Source: Paraphysomonas bandaiensis
Lineage: Eukaryota > Chrysophyceae
Direction: 5' to 3'
Length of the DNA stretch: 54,312 nucleotides
Assembly (NCBI GenBank): GCA_965644295.1
Contig: CBFFRP010000566.1
Coordinates: 1-54,312 of the forward strand
The position numbers and the translations under genes were made by a program. Of the stretch, positions 1-10,135 are shown one piece after another. The notes beneath the pieces are model-generated. The model ran no database searches and was not told the origin of the DNA. It saw only the letters and a program-made list of their open reading frames with translations. The stretch's first letter is position 1, and each line of letters begins with the position of its first letter.

Positions 1-2
1 TC

Positions 3-3000
3 TTCCTCCAAGGGGAGATCACGGACATCCCGCAGCACCTTAAACGCCGGTGCCTTCGAGATCGGAGGAGGAGGCTTCAACATCACAGTCGTGTCTGGGA
101 GGCCCACATCCAACACCACCTTCGTAAGAGAACGGCACCTGGACAAACGATTGCCCCAGCTGTGTTCAACATACTGGATCAACGACCTACCCCATGGCTG
201 ATGCGAACACGACAGCCACTAAGGCCCACCTCTGAATCCGCACACCCAGATGCAGTCGACTACTATAGAGCACACCCAGGCGGCGACACCCGATTTCAAA
301 TCCTCCGCGGATGTCAAAAACCCAATATCACCGGCGACAACTCTCAAAGAGGGGTATGGGCAGTGGAGAACATACCGACTGGCACACCACTCTTCCCCTA
401 CGTAGGGCAATACATCACTGGCACACCGTCAGCCAGCAAATACCTCCTTCAACTCCGCGAAGACGAGAAATCTATACAGGCGGAACCCGCCATGGTGGAC
501 TATGGATACGTCGCATTCCGAAAACCCAGTGACCCACTCCCCAAACGAATCCCTCGCGCATTCGGAGCCTGCTGCAATACCATCCCTGTGGAAGACCTCG
601 GCACACGCGTATACAACGCCCGTATTCGTCCCCGGGATGAAAATGACCTCTCAGACTGCATATTCATCGATGCCTGCGCAGACATCCACCCGCAGGAAGA
701 AATCCTTCTGGACTACGGTGACGGCCACCTCATCTCACGCACAAACAAGACACCAGACGAATGTCTTCGCGCCTACAGAGCGTACCTCCGCACGGCAGAG
801 GCAACTGAAACCCACCCGCAGTCGATTCGACGCTCCCCCCGTCTGCGTACCACCGCCACTGCCACTCACAATCCTCGACACCCACAAGGAAGCACCACCA
901 TGAAGGCGTCGGCAGTGACCCCCAGAAAACAGCCAAGAGCCCACACTCTTCCCAAGGCAGCATTTGTCGACGACACCACTGAACAATGGACCTTCTACTC
1001 TCCGTCTGGCCTCATTGCCATGACGCTATACCCCTCAGAGCTACAACGTCTACTTGAACTCTCCAGAGCGTCCGCCACTCGCAGCACTATCAAAACTCTA
1101 GTCGCCACCTGCCTTAAGAAAGGAGAGATATGCACCGCTAGGAAATACACGACAGCTGAGGTTAACACCACCCCTGGTAACGGTTTCTGTGGGATAGGAG
1201 CCCTAGGTCCACTCCTCCCGGAATACTCCACAATACACCCAACCCGACCCACCAAGGGACCACTGCTCAACCCCGATGACCCCACAGACAACGAATACTT
1301 ACAGGAGCTGCTCAACCACAGTCAGGCTGTGATTATATCCCTCCCAGACCAAGTAATCGAAGAGGTAGGAGACAGGGCAGTTATCGAATTCCTGCTTGAG
1401 TTAATCGACGCCTACCGCATAGCTCTCTCCGCTGACGTGCCTACAAAGACAGGTCTCCCACCTCAATACTGGGCTCAAACGGACGCCCTCATGCTCATGG
1501 CCGAAACCCACGGTATTCACATCAGGATATGGCAGGACCCAACGCTCCCCACAGAGCCGGTGTTCCTCAATCCAAATTGGGCCACATGGGCGAGCCACCA
1601 TCGTACCTTCCTTCCAGATACTGCGCGCAAGACCCCAAAGGACATTTTCTGCTGCGACCAACACTTCTTTCTCGACCTGAAGGAACCTGCAGAGGATGAA
1701 ATCCACCGTCTAATGGAACTTCTCCCACACCTCTATGCTGAAAGGCTCGCCCCCTCCCTCCCTTTAGCCCCAGCTCATATCCATGCCGCCCGAACTCAAC
1801 AGGGACCGGAATACGCGTCTGACAGCAGCGGCGACGGCCCGTACACCCGCCCGCATCCCCACAAACACCCACCGACGCAAAATCCGCTCAGGCCACGCCA
1901 GTTTGGACCCGGATACAGTAGTGACGACAGCGGCGATGGCCCGCGCAAGCGACGACCACGCAAACCCCCCAACGCGCCTCAACCACCCATAATCCCAGGA
2001 CACACTCACAAACCCGATGCCCACACCACGACACCCGCACCAGACACCACAAGGCAACCTCCCGGACGGCATCGTCACAACATGACACTTGCTGACTATT
2101 TTCCGCCCATCCCGCCACTCAAGTCTGACACCAGGAGCGCACCCGCGGATCAACCAACACCCTCGCCCACAGAACAAATCTCGATCGTCAACACTCTGGA
2201 CATTCCCCTATCCCAAGACCGGCCAACCCCACGTATGTCATCATCCCCCCCGCCACTACTACCCCAGCCGGCCCGGCGGGAAGCGACTCCGTTCACCAGT
2301 TCACTTACCAACGCCTGGACCGCGTACGACAACACACACCGAGTTGCAGTCTCTCTACGCGAAGACCTGCTACGCCACATCCACAACACCGTCATGGCAG
2401 GCACGAATGCCTGGAGCCAGCTTCTTCAAATTATACACGACGACACAAACTACATACAAGTTGCCAACTTCGACTGGGAGGCTGACTACAGAGCCACAAT
2501 AGCACGCGGCCTAGACGCCCTTGCAGCCACATACCAAATCCATACCGCTCCCTCGCCTGGACATTACCCTAACGTGCCTCTACAAACTGCTGAAGATGCA
2601 AAAGCACTGCATAGGTTCATCGCCCACTTACAACGAATTTGCCTCGCATCCGGACAGGCTCACACAAGCCGACTGCTCCGCACCCTCCAATGCGCGCACA
2701 AGGCTCTAACCACCATGCCCCCGCAGCGATGTGCACTCTCTGCAGATCAGCAAATGGAGATCACTGACGTCCAGACATTGCTCCAGCTTCTTCGTACCAA
2801 CTTCCGACTTTGGACAGAAACCTCAGGCTCATTATCTAGCGGCTGGGTAATGCTACACAACCACCACAACCACGACCCCAAGGCTGCGACCACACACAAC
2901 GTCGCTATTACCAACAAACATTACTTCCTCCTACGAATACCGGACATCGGATCCAAGCTCGACGAGGCGCACTGCAGAGCCAAATCGGCACTCTCTCACT

Positions 3001-5885
3001 TCATCCACCTCGCAGCACAGAGGACCCCACAGCCACACCCCAGAAAGGAGCATCAACCCCAAGCAGCCCTGCCAACGCCCACGCCACTAACGATACCCGC
3101 GGGCCACCTCACCCTTAGCACCACACAGCGGGGTGCCAGAGCCATAACCGCGCGCCTAGTTGGACCGGGCACACACAATTCCCCACGAACAGCCATCCAG
3201 ACAGCTGGGCGTGTGCTACGTGTACACGTAACTACCGCGTCCGTCCAGGCAGCTCACCGCATACCCGCAAACGGGTACTGCGCATACGGAACACTGTACC
3301 GACTGCACACGCTCTGCGTGGGAACGAGACACACAGCCAATCACTGGAATCTGGATCTCCAGAAACCAGAGCATCGACTACACCTAGGCCACTGGCTTGG
3401 CAACCTTAGGACCATAGCACTAGACAGCCCACACTGCACACCAACCATACTTAATAAAACAGAACATGCTATCCACTCCCTAACAGTCAAACATTCCCCC
3501 ACATACACTACTCCACAAGACATTCAACACTGGCTCTCCGTCCGCGAGCTACACATTCTCTCCTCCTACATTGGCCCAGTCACCACATGGACAGCAGACG
3601 GTGACAATATCACAATCGTCGGAATCCCCGACGCACCAATCACTCACAGCCCCGCCTGGACATCCGACGAACTGAGAGATGCCATCACCGACGATCGACC
3701 TCATATTGTTCTGCACGACGCCCACTACTACCACCTTAACCCCAGAGGGCTAGCAGCAGAGCTAGACAACGCACTCCTCGACCTCGAAGCAGCATTTCTG
3801 AGCCCACAACTACACCGACCCACCAGTCCAACAGAACTTAGCACTGGGAACACCGCCCCCCCGGCGCCCCTGCCTCCGAAACAACCCCAGCAGAGCATCA
3901 CCCACAGCACCACACCCTGGCCGCCGACACCAACAAACGGCATGACGACCAACCTCCCACGGAGGGGTCCCCACGTCTCCACACCCTTGACGTCACCCGG
4001 AGACCGCTCCCAACACCGCACATACACGACAGCGGGCACTTCCCCACCTGACGCGCCGCCACACATTCCCCACCTCCGAGATGACCCCGGAGCAAGGAGA
4101 GCCAAAGGAAAGAAAACACGGAACTCAACGCCCGTCCCCACGCGAATACAGCCAGCCCGCACAGCCCGCACCACAAGCTCCTACGCAGAAGACCCCGACG
4201 AAGTCCAAACACACGCCATATACCGCCCACGGGCTACTTTCAACACACTACTCCAAACGGCCCACCCACCCCTCCCGCTCACCTGGGACACAACGCTACG
4301 ATACAAGGTACTAGTGGGCAAGGCAGACACAGTTACCAAGGGGAACGCCCTATATGCGGGAGAGCCAATCCCTGCCCATACCATTATTTCTGAGTACACT
4401 GGACACCGCCTACCCATCACAGAAGCCAGGTCCACCGGTTACACTTCCGACTACCTTGTGCAAGACGCGAAAGGTACATTTGCGATAGACGCAAGGGATA
4501 AACGAAGCAAAACCATACTATGCGCAGCGGGGTACATCAATGATCCGTTACAGGCCAGGGCTGCTAATGTAGAATTCCACACGAAAAAAGACAAAATCTA
4601 CATCAGAACCACACGGAACATTGCGACTCACGAGGAACTACTTGTACACTACGGGTACAGATACTGGCAAGACCCCAAGTGGCCGCTTGAGATCCTACTA
4701 CAAGCGAGAGAGGCATACGCTGACGACGTTGAATTCTGCACGCAGGAGTGGCAAGACCTCATCGCCAGCAAGCAATCACATGCACAGGCGACACCCAAAC
4801 CCCCAGAGCCGAACTACAGCCTGGTGTCATGTACCTCGACCTTCATATTCTCCACATGGAACGTAAACGGTAACCCCTCCAACAACCCTGGAAAAATCGA
4901 AGCTATCCTACACTACATACGCACACACCAAATAGATTGTCTTTACCTGCTCGACGTCCGTCTGTCACAAAACCAGGCACTATACCTTGCTGACTACATC
5001 CAGGACCAGATTCCAGGGGCTCTTGTCTGCAACTTTCTCAACTCAACGCGGAAACAGGGCCCCAACGATCCGCACATGGGAGGAACTATTGCAGTGATCA
5101 GCGAAGCGTGGAAAGGAAGAGTCCGCCACACAGGATCCGACTGCACTGGATTAGGGCTCATCTCTCGAATCGAATTTCACACCGGCAGACCTAACAGAGA
5201 CGAAAGATTCACTGCCATAGGAGTGTACCTCCCCCCCAAGCCTGCGACCGATGGACCCTGCACACTGTGGGCATCACTAAAAGCCTTCGGCAAGAATGCC
5301 CACAGGAACGGCGCCACGGGACCCTATGACATCCTCACGAACATCATATCCAAATGGATCACCAAAGCCAGGGCAAACAACCACACAGTACTAGTTGGCG
5401 GAGATTTCAACGCCACCCTAGAGGGACAAACGGGTAAGAGGGACCTCAGAGGTTTCGCAAGATCCCTGCAGCTAACAGCCCCTCTCATACAAACCCTTGA
5501 CCAGGAGGCACCATACCACACCTTTTACTGGAAAGACCGCGGCATCTCCAGAATAGACCATATACTACATTCTCCCCTTCCTACACACTTTCATAACACT
5601 AGAAATGGATGCCACACATCTGATGCCATCACTGCTGCACCATTTGATCATAGACCGGTCTGGATCCAGATTGACATTAGCGGTACAGGTCCAACCCTTC
5701 CCAAGGAACGGCACCGTCAGATTCCTCCACGGCTCAACATCAACCCTACTGACCAAGACATGGTAGAAGAATTCCAGACCCACCTACACAAACACCACCA
5801 CAAATTGTCCACGTTCCCCACGCACCCCCACCCCGCTGAAAACGCAGCCATAAAACTGGCGCTCCTCCATATCGTATCACCTTAG
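3..5885 (+). CDS. LINE protein with SET, OTU, OTU, SET and endonuclease modules (5' partial)
   Basis: Residues are counted from the GTG at 162; the first ATG is at 201, but the frame is open from base 3. In order: a SET-like domain at about 42-190 (N-x-RGVWAVENIPTG early, EEILLDYGD at the end); an OTU-like cysteine protease region with GNGFCGIGAL (Cys at about 343) and a candidate His at about 501; a Pro/Arg-rich linker at about 540-690; an unassigned largely helical region at about 700-960; a second OTU-like region with ANGYCAYGTL (Cys at about 1040) and DAHYYHL (His at about 1188); a second Pro-rich linker; a second, clearer SET domain at about 1375-1505 (GNALYAGEPIPAH, YINDPL, EELLVHYGYRYW); and an exonuclease-endonuclease-phosphatase domain at about 1560-1835 (STWNVNG, GGDFNA, RIDHIL, DHRPVW). 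The endonuclease would nick target DNA; the SET and OTU roles are unknown. The frame ends at a TAG just where homology should run on into the reverse transcriptase frame. Confidence 0.8.
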   Translation, partial: FLQGEITDIPQHLKRRCLRDRRRRLQHHSRVWEAHIQHHLRKRTAPGQTIAPAVFNILDQRPTPWLMRTRQPLRPTSESAHPDAVDYYRAHPGGDTRFQILRGCQKPNITGDNSQRGVWAVENIPTGTPLFPYVGQYITGTPSASKYLLQLREDEKSIQAEPAMVDYGYVAFRKPSDPLPKRIPRAFGACCNTIPVEDLGTRVYNARIRPRDENDLSDCIFIDACADIHPQEEILLDYGDGHLISRTNKTPDECLRAYRAYLRTAEATETHPQSIRRSPRLRTTATATHNPRHPQGSTTMKASAVTPRKQPRAHTLPKAAFVDDTTEQWTFYSPSGLIAMTLYPSELQRLLELSRASATRSTIKTLVATCLKKGEICTARKYTTAEVNTTPGNGFCGIGALGPLLPEYSTIHPTRPTKGPLLNPDDPTDNEYLQELLNHSQAVIISLPDQVIEEVGDRAVIEFLLELIDAYRIALSADVPTKTGLPPQYWAQTDALMLMAETHGIHIRIWQDPTLPTEPVFLNPNWATWASHHRTFLPDTARKTPKDIFCCDQHFFLDLKEPAEDEIHRLMELLPHLYAERLAPSLPLAPAHIHAARTQQGPEYASDSSGDGPYTRPHPHKHPPTQNPLRPRQFGPGYSSDDSGDGPRKRRPRKPPNAPQPPIIPGHTHKPDAHTTTPAPDTTRQPPGRHRHNMTLADYFPPIPPLKSDTRSAPADQPTPSPTEQISIVNTLDIPLSQDRPTPRMSSSPPPLLPQPARREATPFTSSLTNAWTAYDNTHRVAVSLREDLLRHIHNTVMAGTNAWSQLLQIIHDDTNYIQVANFDWEADYRATIARGLDALAATYQIHTAPSPGHYPNVPLQTAEDAKALHRFIAHLQRICLASGQAHTSRLLRTLQCAHKALTTMPPQRCALSADQQMEITDVQTLLQLLRTNFRLWTETSGSLSSGWVMLHNHHNHDPKAATTHNVAITNKHYFLLRIPDIGSKLDEAHCRAKSALSHFIHLAAQRTPQPHPRKEHQPQAALPTPTPLTIPAGHLTLSTTQRGARAITARLVGPGTHNSPRTAIQTAGRVLRVHVTTASVQAAHRIPANGYCAYGTLYRLHTLCVGTRHTANHWNLDLQKPEHRLHLGHWLGNLRTIALDSPHCTPTILNKTEHAIHSLTVKHSPTYTTPQDIQHWLSVRELHILSSYIGPVTTWTADGDNITIVGIPDAPITHSPAWTSDELRDAITDDRPHIVLHDAHYYHLNPRGLAAELDNALLDLEAAFLSPQLHRPTSPTELSTGNTAPPAPLPPKQPQQSITHSTTPWPPTPTNGMTTNLPRRGPHVSTPLTSPGDRSQHRTYTTAGTSPPDAPPHIPHLRDDPGARRAKGKKTRNSTPVPTRIQPARTARTTSSYAEDPDEVQTHAIYRPRATFNTLLQTAHPPLPLTWDTTLRYKVLVGKADTVTKGNALYAGEPIPAHTIISEYTGHRLPITEARSTGYTSDYLVQDAKGTFAIDARDKRSKTILCAAGYINDPLQARAANVEFHTKKDKIYIRTTRNIATHEELLVHYGYRYWQDPKWPLEILLQAREAYADDVEFCTQEWQDLIASKQSHAQATPKPPEPNYSLVSCTSTFIFSTWNVNGNPSNNPGKIEAILHYIRTHQIDCLYLLDVRLSQNQALYLADYIQDQIPGALVCNFLNSTRKQGPNDPHMGGTIAVISEAWKGRVRHTGSDCTGLGLISRIEFHTGRPNRDERFTAIGVYLPPKPATDGPCTLWASLKAFGKNAHRNGATGPYDILTNIISKWITKARANNHTVLVGGDFNATLEGQTGKRDLRGFARSLQLTAPLIQTLDQEAPYHTFYWKDRGISRIDHILHSPLPTHFHNTRNGCHTSDAITAAPFDHRPVWIQIDISGTGPTLPKERHRQIPPRLNINPTDQDMVEEFQTHLHKHHHKLSTFPTHPHPAENAAIKLALLHIVSP

Positions 5886-5989
5886 AAGCGGCCCACGACA
5901 CCCGCCACGCGGACAGAACCAAGAAAAACGGCATCCATGCAAAATGCCAGCGAAAACGATCCCGGTTCAAGGATGGCTTCTCCGCCGAA

Positions 5990-8900
5990 ATGAGAGTCCT
6001 GCAAATGGCACTCCACCTGATTGTATATCTCAAACGCAAGCTCTTTACCAGATCCGGCCACCTACACCCCCGTGTCACCGACGCATACTTATACAGCATC
6101 GTCCGGAGAGGAATCTGCAGATGGGAGCGCACCACTGCTGCACTTGACCGCTCATCAGAGGACAACGATCGACCGCCCACAGCCATCATCCGGGCCGCGA
6201 CAGACCCAAGGCAAATGCTAACATGGACCACAACTAACGTCACGGGCAAAACCTTCGACAACCTCCGTGACAGTCTCATGCGGATGCTCCAAGGGAGAGC
6301 CCGAGCTGAAATGAGGAAAAGGATGACCGCCAGAACACACGCCCTCCAAGCCCAACTCGAAACACAACAGATACGCAAGATCCTCCAATCCATCGGACTA
6401 AAGCGGAAGCAGACACCAGCGCTCACCCGTCTCACCCTGGAGGACGGAGCCACGATCACTATTCCATCGGAGATACAGGAAGCCCTGAACAAGCACTTCA
6501 CGGCACACCACGCATTCCCCAAAGGCATGGACCCCACCGCCCACAGATTACACTACGATGACAACTGGTGGCGCGAACTAACCGCCGGTGAGAACCTCCA
6601 CAACCCCCTCCACCCAAACTCCGCTATCCCGATACAACATCATTCCGGACTACGCAAACTATGCAAAACAAAGGTCGGCTCATCCACCTCAGCAAAGATA
6701 CAGGAAGCCCTCAGGCAACAAATTTCGATCCATGAGTTCCACTCCACACTTGATAATATGGCCAAGGACAAAGCACCCGGACCGTCCATGGTCACCACAA
6801 ACATGATAAAAAGTTGGACCCCACAAGTCAAAATAGAAGTACTCGGTCTCCTACAAACGCTCTGGACTCACCGCCACATCCCACACTGGTGGAAAGACAG
6901 AGTCATGACCCCATTACTCAAGAAACCGGGAAACACCTCCCTCAAAAACTTGAGACCGATCGGATTGCTCGAGGTACTCCGTAAACTGATGACACGCATA
7001 ATTACCCACCGACTCCTCCAAATTTGGGAAGACGACGATGTCCTACACCCGGCGCAACACGGTTACAGGTGGAGACACGGAACAGACACTGCCATCCTTC
7101 GTGTACTAGCGGCCACCGAGCTGGCCAAGCTCACAGGAAACGCGAAAATATGCACCTTCTGGGACTTTCAAAAAGCTTTCGACTCCATTGCACCTAACCT
7201 CCTCAAACTCGCGTGGGCGAGACTTGGGGTTCCAGAAGACACAATCAAATGGCTCAGCGAACTCGACTGCGAGGGGCGTACCTACATCTGGACACCGCAC
7301 ATGGCTGACCACATCGACCCCAAAACCCTAGAGGAACTAAGTCAATCCGACGGTTCCTTTCTCCAACACCCCGACATGGGCTTCTCCGCCAACAGAGGCG
7401 TTACACAGGGCGGAACAGAGTCCACAGTCGCATGGATCGTCATCTTCGACATGATTCTCTGCTGGTCTGACCTTAAGGACGACAGTCAGGATAAAGCGTA
7501 CGCGGACGACCTCTCCCAAATAACCAACTCCATTGCCACCGCGCAGATGAAGGCGGACAGACTCTCATCCTTCTGTGCATTCACGGGAATGCAGCTCGCC
7601 ATAGCCAAAACGGAATGCATAGCAATAGGCTCCCCCTTTGAAGTTGAGGCCATGCTAGTCACAGAGCCCACCCTAACCATTAGAGACTGGAACTGGAACC
7701 CGCACACCATCCCCATTAGAGCCACCACAGTCCCCACCAAATACCTCGGAGTTCTACTCCCGTTCTCCTCGAAGGACACCGACTCGTACGCCTGGTGTGT
7801 CGATTACGTCAACACCTCCGCAACACATCTTCGCTACAAATGTGCATCCCCAGACTGTAAACTGTTAGTGCTTAACACACAAGTACTCCCGACACTACTC
7901 TACAAAGCCACCAAAGCCTCCTGGACGTACGACAGATACCTGGACATCGACAAACTCCTTGCACGAGCAGCCAGGAAAGTCCTCCGACTACCCCCAGGAT
8001 ACCCCACAGCCCTCATCTATCTGCCCACGAAATACAAAGGACTTGGCCTGCATAAGTTCTCCACATGGGCCCAGATCCAAAAGTGGCACACACTCCAAAG
8101 GGCCATCACCCTGGGGGGGGAACCCAAGCGAGCCGCCATATCCATCTTAAAACGTCACGATCACAATCGCCCAGACATCGACCTGTACATCACTAGCCTG
8201 GTCCAATGGGGACGTCAGCTCGGGATTCGACTGCAGCCCCCATCCCCGGTCACGCCCCAATTCCGAGAAACCATCGACAAGGTCCAAACCCAACTCCAAC
8301 TGCACAACAATCATCCACACGACTTTCAAGCCATCTTCACTGATGGTTCCTTCACTCGCACAAACCTCACTCCTGCTCATCTCCTCGGCGACGCTCACGT
8401 ACAGCCCGCAACACATTATGGGGGGGCAGCAATTGTCTGGCTCCCACCCAAAACCAACTGGAGCACAGGAATAACCAAAATCCTTCGACTTACAGCCCCT
8501 GAGCATACCTTACCAGGGATAACCCCATACACCTACGAGACCCTGGCAATGTCAGCAGCCCTCACGTTCTCGAAACTCGTATCCCCCACCGTACCTATGT
8601 GCACCGACTGCCGAGCAGTCCAAACACGAACCACGGAAGCTCTCTCTCGTCGGCGGCGGGCCCTCGGCACGAAGCCCCAGGGCATCTTTTACGAATGCCT
8701 CGCCATCGGAAATCACCGACAGCGACCAATACGATGGGTCCGCTCCCATCCAGAACGCCGAACACAAGATCGGAACAACTGGTCCTACAACGACTATGGC
8801 ATCTACATAGCTGACGCTGCCGCCAGTGGAGAGTGGTCGGCGATCGACAAAATATTAGGCGGCACAAACTACAGCGTGGTCACGACTGAGATCACACACC

Positions 8901-9994
8901 TCATCGACGAATTCCTCACGGCCGGCCAATGGCAATGGAGAAGATACGACAAATTCCTCCACACCGACTGTGGACCCCTGCTAGGGGATGTCACCGAACT
9001 CCAACACCAATGGGACCTTCACCAATACATCCTCACGCGTGACGGCACGTACCCCGCAAGCACAAGCCGAGACTCGCAGTACTGGACACGCAGCGGCACC
9101 AGGCTCCCACACAAACTCCATCCCCTCAAGCCCAATAATTCGTCCAACTGCTATGTCCCATTCCACGACCGCATCCGCGAAACTGCATATGTCTGGGACA
9201 AATCATACGCGATGGGCAGAAATAGGGCCAAGGGCAAACATGGAGACGAACTCACAACAGCAGCCAAATGCACAGACTGTGACCACAACCTGGACAACAT
9301 GGCGCATATGCTCCTCCACTGTCCACACCCTGAGATCGCCCAACTACGTGAACATGCCTGCCACACACAGCAAACCCAGCTTACAAAACTCCAAGAGCAA
9401 CGACAACCCATCCCCTGGCTCCGAAACGCCCTACAAAGACTGGCGAGGGCTGCCTGGGATCCCACCACACCCCAGGTTGAAAGATACTGGACCGGACAAC
9501 TAACAGCCTCGCAACTGGCAAATGCTTTCGGACACAACATCTCCACCACGTTACACGACCACCAGTTCCATAAACTCGAGAAATCCGTCACCAAAGTCCT
9601 GCTCCCCCTCTACAATGGAGGAATAAACATGCTCAAAAACAGAGGATGTCGATTTCACAGTAACGATGCGACAACAATGACACCAACCCCGACTCATGCC
9701 AGCTCACAACCATGTCACCCAAACCCTACCACCAACCCGACGATCCTCCAGCTACTTAAAGCAACATCCACCCCCAGAGCCGTGCCCCACACGAGACCCC
9801 GCCCACAACGCAGGCCTGCCAACCCGATCCGGAGGCAGACAACACTCATCTCCGACAGAACCGCACCCACAACTAGTACTCCCAAAATCTCCGCTGATAC
9901 ACATCCACAGAATGGCACGTCACCCCCCACACCCCGACTCGCATGTGGACATGGACCACCAGACACACTACCCAAAGGACGACCACCAGACTAA
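5990..9994 (+). CDS. LINE reverse transcriptase / RNase H protein
   Basis: This 1334-residue frame copies element RNA into DNA at the nicked target. Reverse transcriptase motifs run from about residue 260 (KDKAPGPS) through FWDFQKAFDS (about 391) and RGVTQGGTES to the catalytic AYADD (about 504). An RNase H domain follows with TDGSFT (about 784), the Glu of YETLAM, the Asp of CTDCRAV and the Asp of IADAAA. A Cys/His motif CTDCDHNLDNMAHMLLHC near residue 1095 is of the type found after the RT in many LINEs. The ATG at 5990 is only the first Met: the same frame reads as plausible protein without a stop back to about 5861, overlapping the end of the previous frame. It is therefore probably the continuation of that polyprotein after a one-base shift. 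Confidence 0.85.
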   Translation: MRVLQMALHLIVYLKRKLFTRSGHLHPRVTDAYLYSIVRRGICRWERTTAALDRSSEDNDRPPTAIIRAATDPRQMLTWTTTNVTGKTFDNLRDSLMRMLQGRARAEMRKRMTARTHALQAQLETQQIRKILQSIGLKRKQTPALTRLTLEDGATITIPSEIQEALNKHFTAHHAFPKGMDPTAHRLHYDDNWWRELTAGENLHNPLHPNSAIPIQHHSGLRKLCKTKVGSSTSAKIQEALRQQISIHEFHSTLDNMAKDKAPGPSMVTTNMIKSWTPQVKIEVLGLLQTLWTHRHIPHWWKDRVMTPLLKKPGNTSLKNLRPIGLLEVLRKLMTRIITHRLLQIWEDDDVLHPAQHGYRWRHGTDTAILRVLAATELAKLTGNAKICTFWDFQKAFDSIAPNLLKLAWARLGVPEDTIKWLSELDCEGRTYIWTPHMADHIDPKTLEELSQSDGSFLQHPDMGFSANRGVTQGGTESTVAWIVIFDMILCWSDLKDDSQDKAYADDLSQITNSIATAQMKADRLSSFCAFTGMQLAIAKTECIAIGSPFEVEAMLVTEPTLTIRDWNWNPHTIPIRATTVPTKYLGVLLPFSSKDTDSYAWCVDYVNTSATHLRYKCASPDCKLLVLNTQVLPTLLYKATKASWTYDRYLDIDKLLARAARKVLRLPPGYPTALIYLPTKYKGLGLHKFSTWAQIQKWHTLQRAITLGGEPKRAAISILKRHDHNRPDIDLYITSLVQWGRQLGIRLQPPSPVTPQFRETIDKVQTQLQLHNNHPHDFQAIFTDGSFTRTNLTPAHLLGDAHVQPATHYGGAAIVWLPPKTNWSTGITKILRLTAPEHTLPGITPYTYETLAMSAALTFSKLVSPTVPMCTDCRAVQTRTTEALSRRRRALGTKPQGIFYECLAIGNHRQRPIRWVRSHPERRTQDRNNWSYNDYGIYIADAAASGEWSAIDKILGGTNYSVVTTEITHLIDEFLTAGQWQWRRYDKFLHTDCGPLLGDVTELQHQWDLHQYILTRDGTYPASTSRDSQYWTRSGTRLPHKLHPLKPNNSSNCYVPFHDRIRETAYVWDKSYAMGRNRAKGKHGDELTTAAKCTDCDHNLDNMAHMLLHCPHPEIAQLREHACHTQQTQLTKLQEQRQPIPWLRNALQRLARAAWDPTTPQVERYWTGQLTASQLANAFGHNISTTLHDHQFHKLEKSVTKVLLPLYNGGINMLKNRGCRFHSNDATTMTPTPTHASSQPCHPNPTTNPTILQLLKATSTPRAVPHTRPRPQRRPANPIRRQTTLISDRTAPTTSTPKISADTHPQNGTSPPTPRLACGHGPPDTLPKGRPPD

Positions 9995-10135
9995 ACTTAA
10001 CACAAGGGATGGTTGCACCAAGGTGCTTGCAGCAATGCACAAGCAGTCCCGAGATAACTGAGCATTTCATATTTTGTGTTACAATTAGTCTAAAGTAATA
10101 GCTAGATAAATGCAACGAGTTCTCTCATGTAATAA

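Larger units (their letters stand above)
1..10060 (+). mobile_element. LINE (non-LTR retrotransposon), 5' end outside the window
   Basis: Two long frames together encode SET-like and OTU-like modules, an apurinic-type endonuclease, a reverse transcriptase, an RNase H and a C-terminal Cys/His motif; there are no LTRs. The frame is already open at base 3, so the 5' end lies outside. The + strand is very rich in C and poor in G, unlike everything to the right; this composition fades around 10055-10060, which I take as the 3' end. No poly(A) tail or target duplication was found. To the right is the tail of an older copia element, so the LINE may have inserted into it. APE-type endonuclease plus RNase H recalls the I/Tad/R1 or RandI/Dualen groups, but the clade cannot be assigned by eye. 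Confidence 0.85.

Noticed and set aside
1764-4435. Minus-strand ORFs opposite the LINE frame
   Set aside because: They are shadows caused by the C-rich coding strand, with no motifs.
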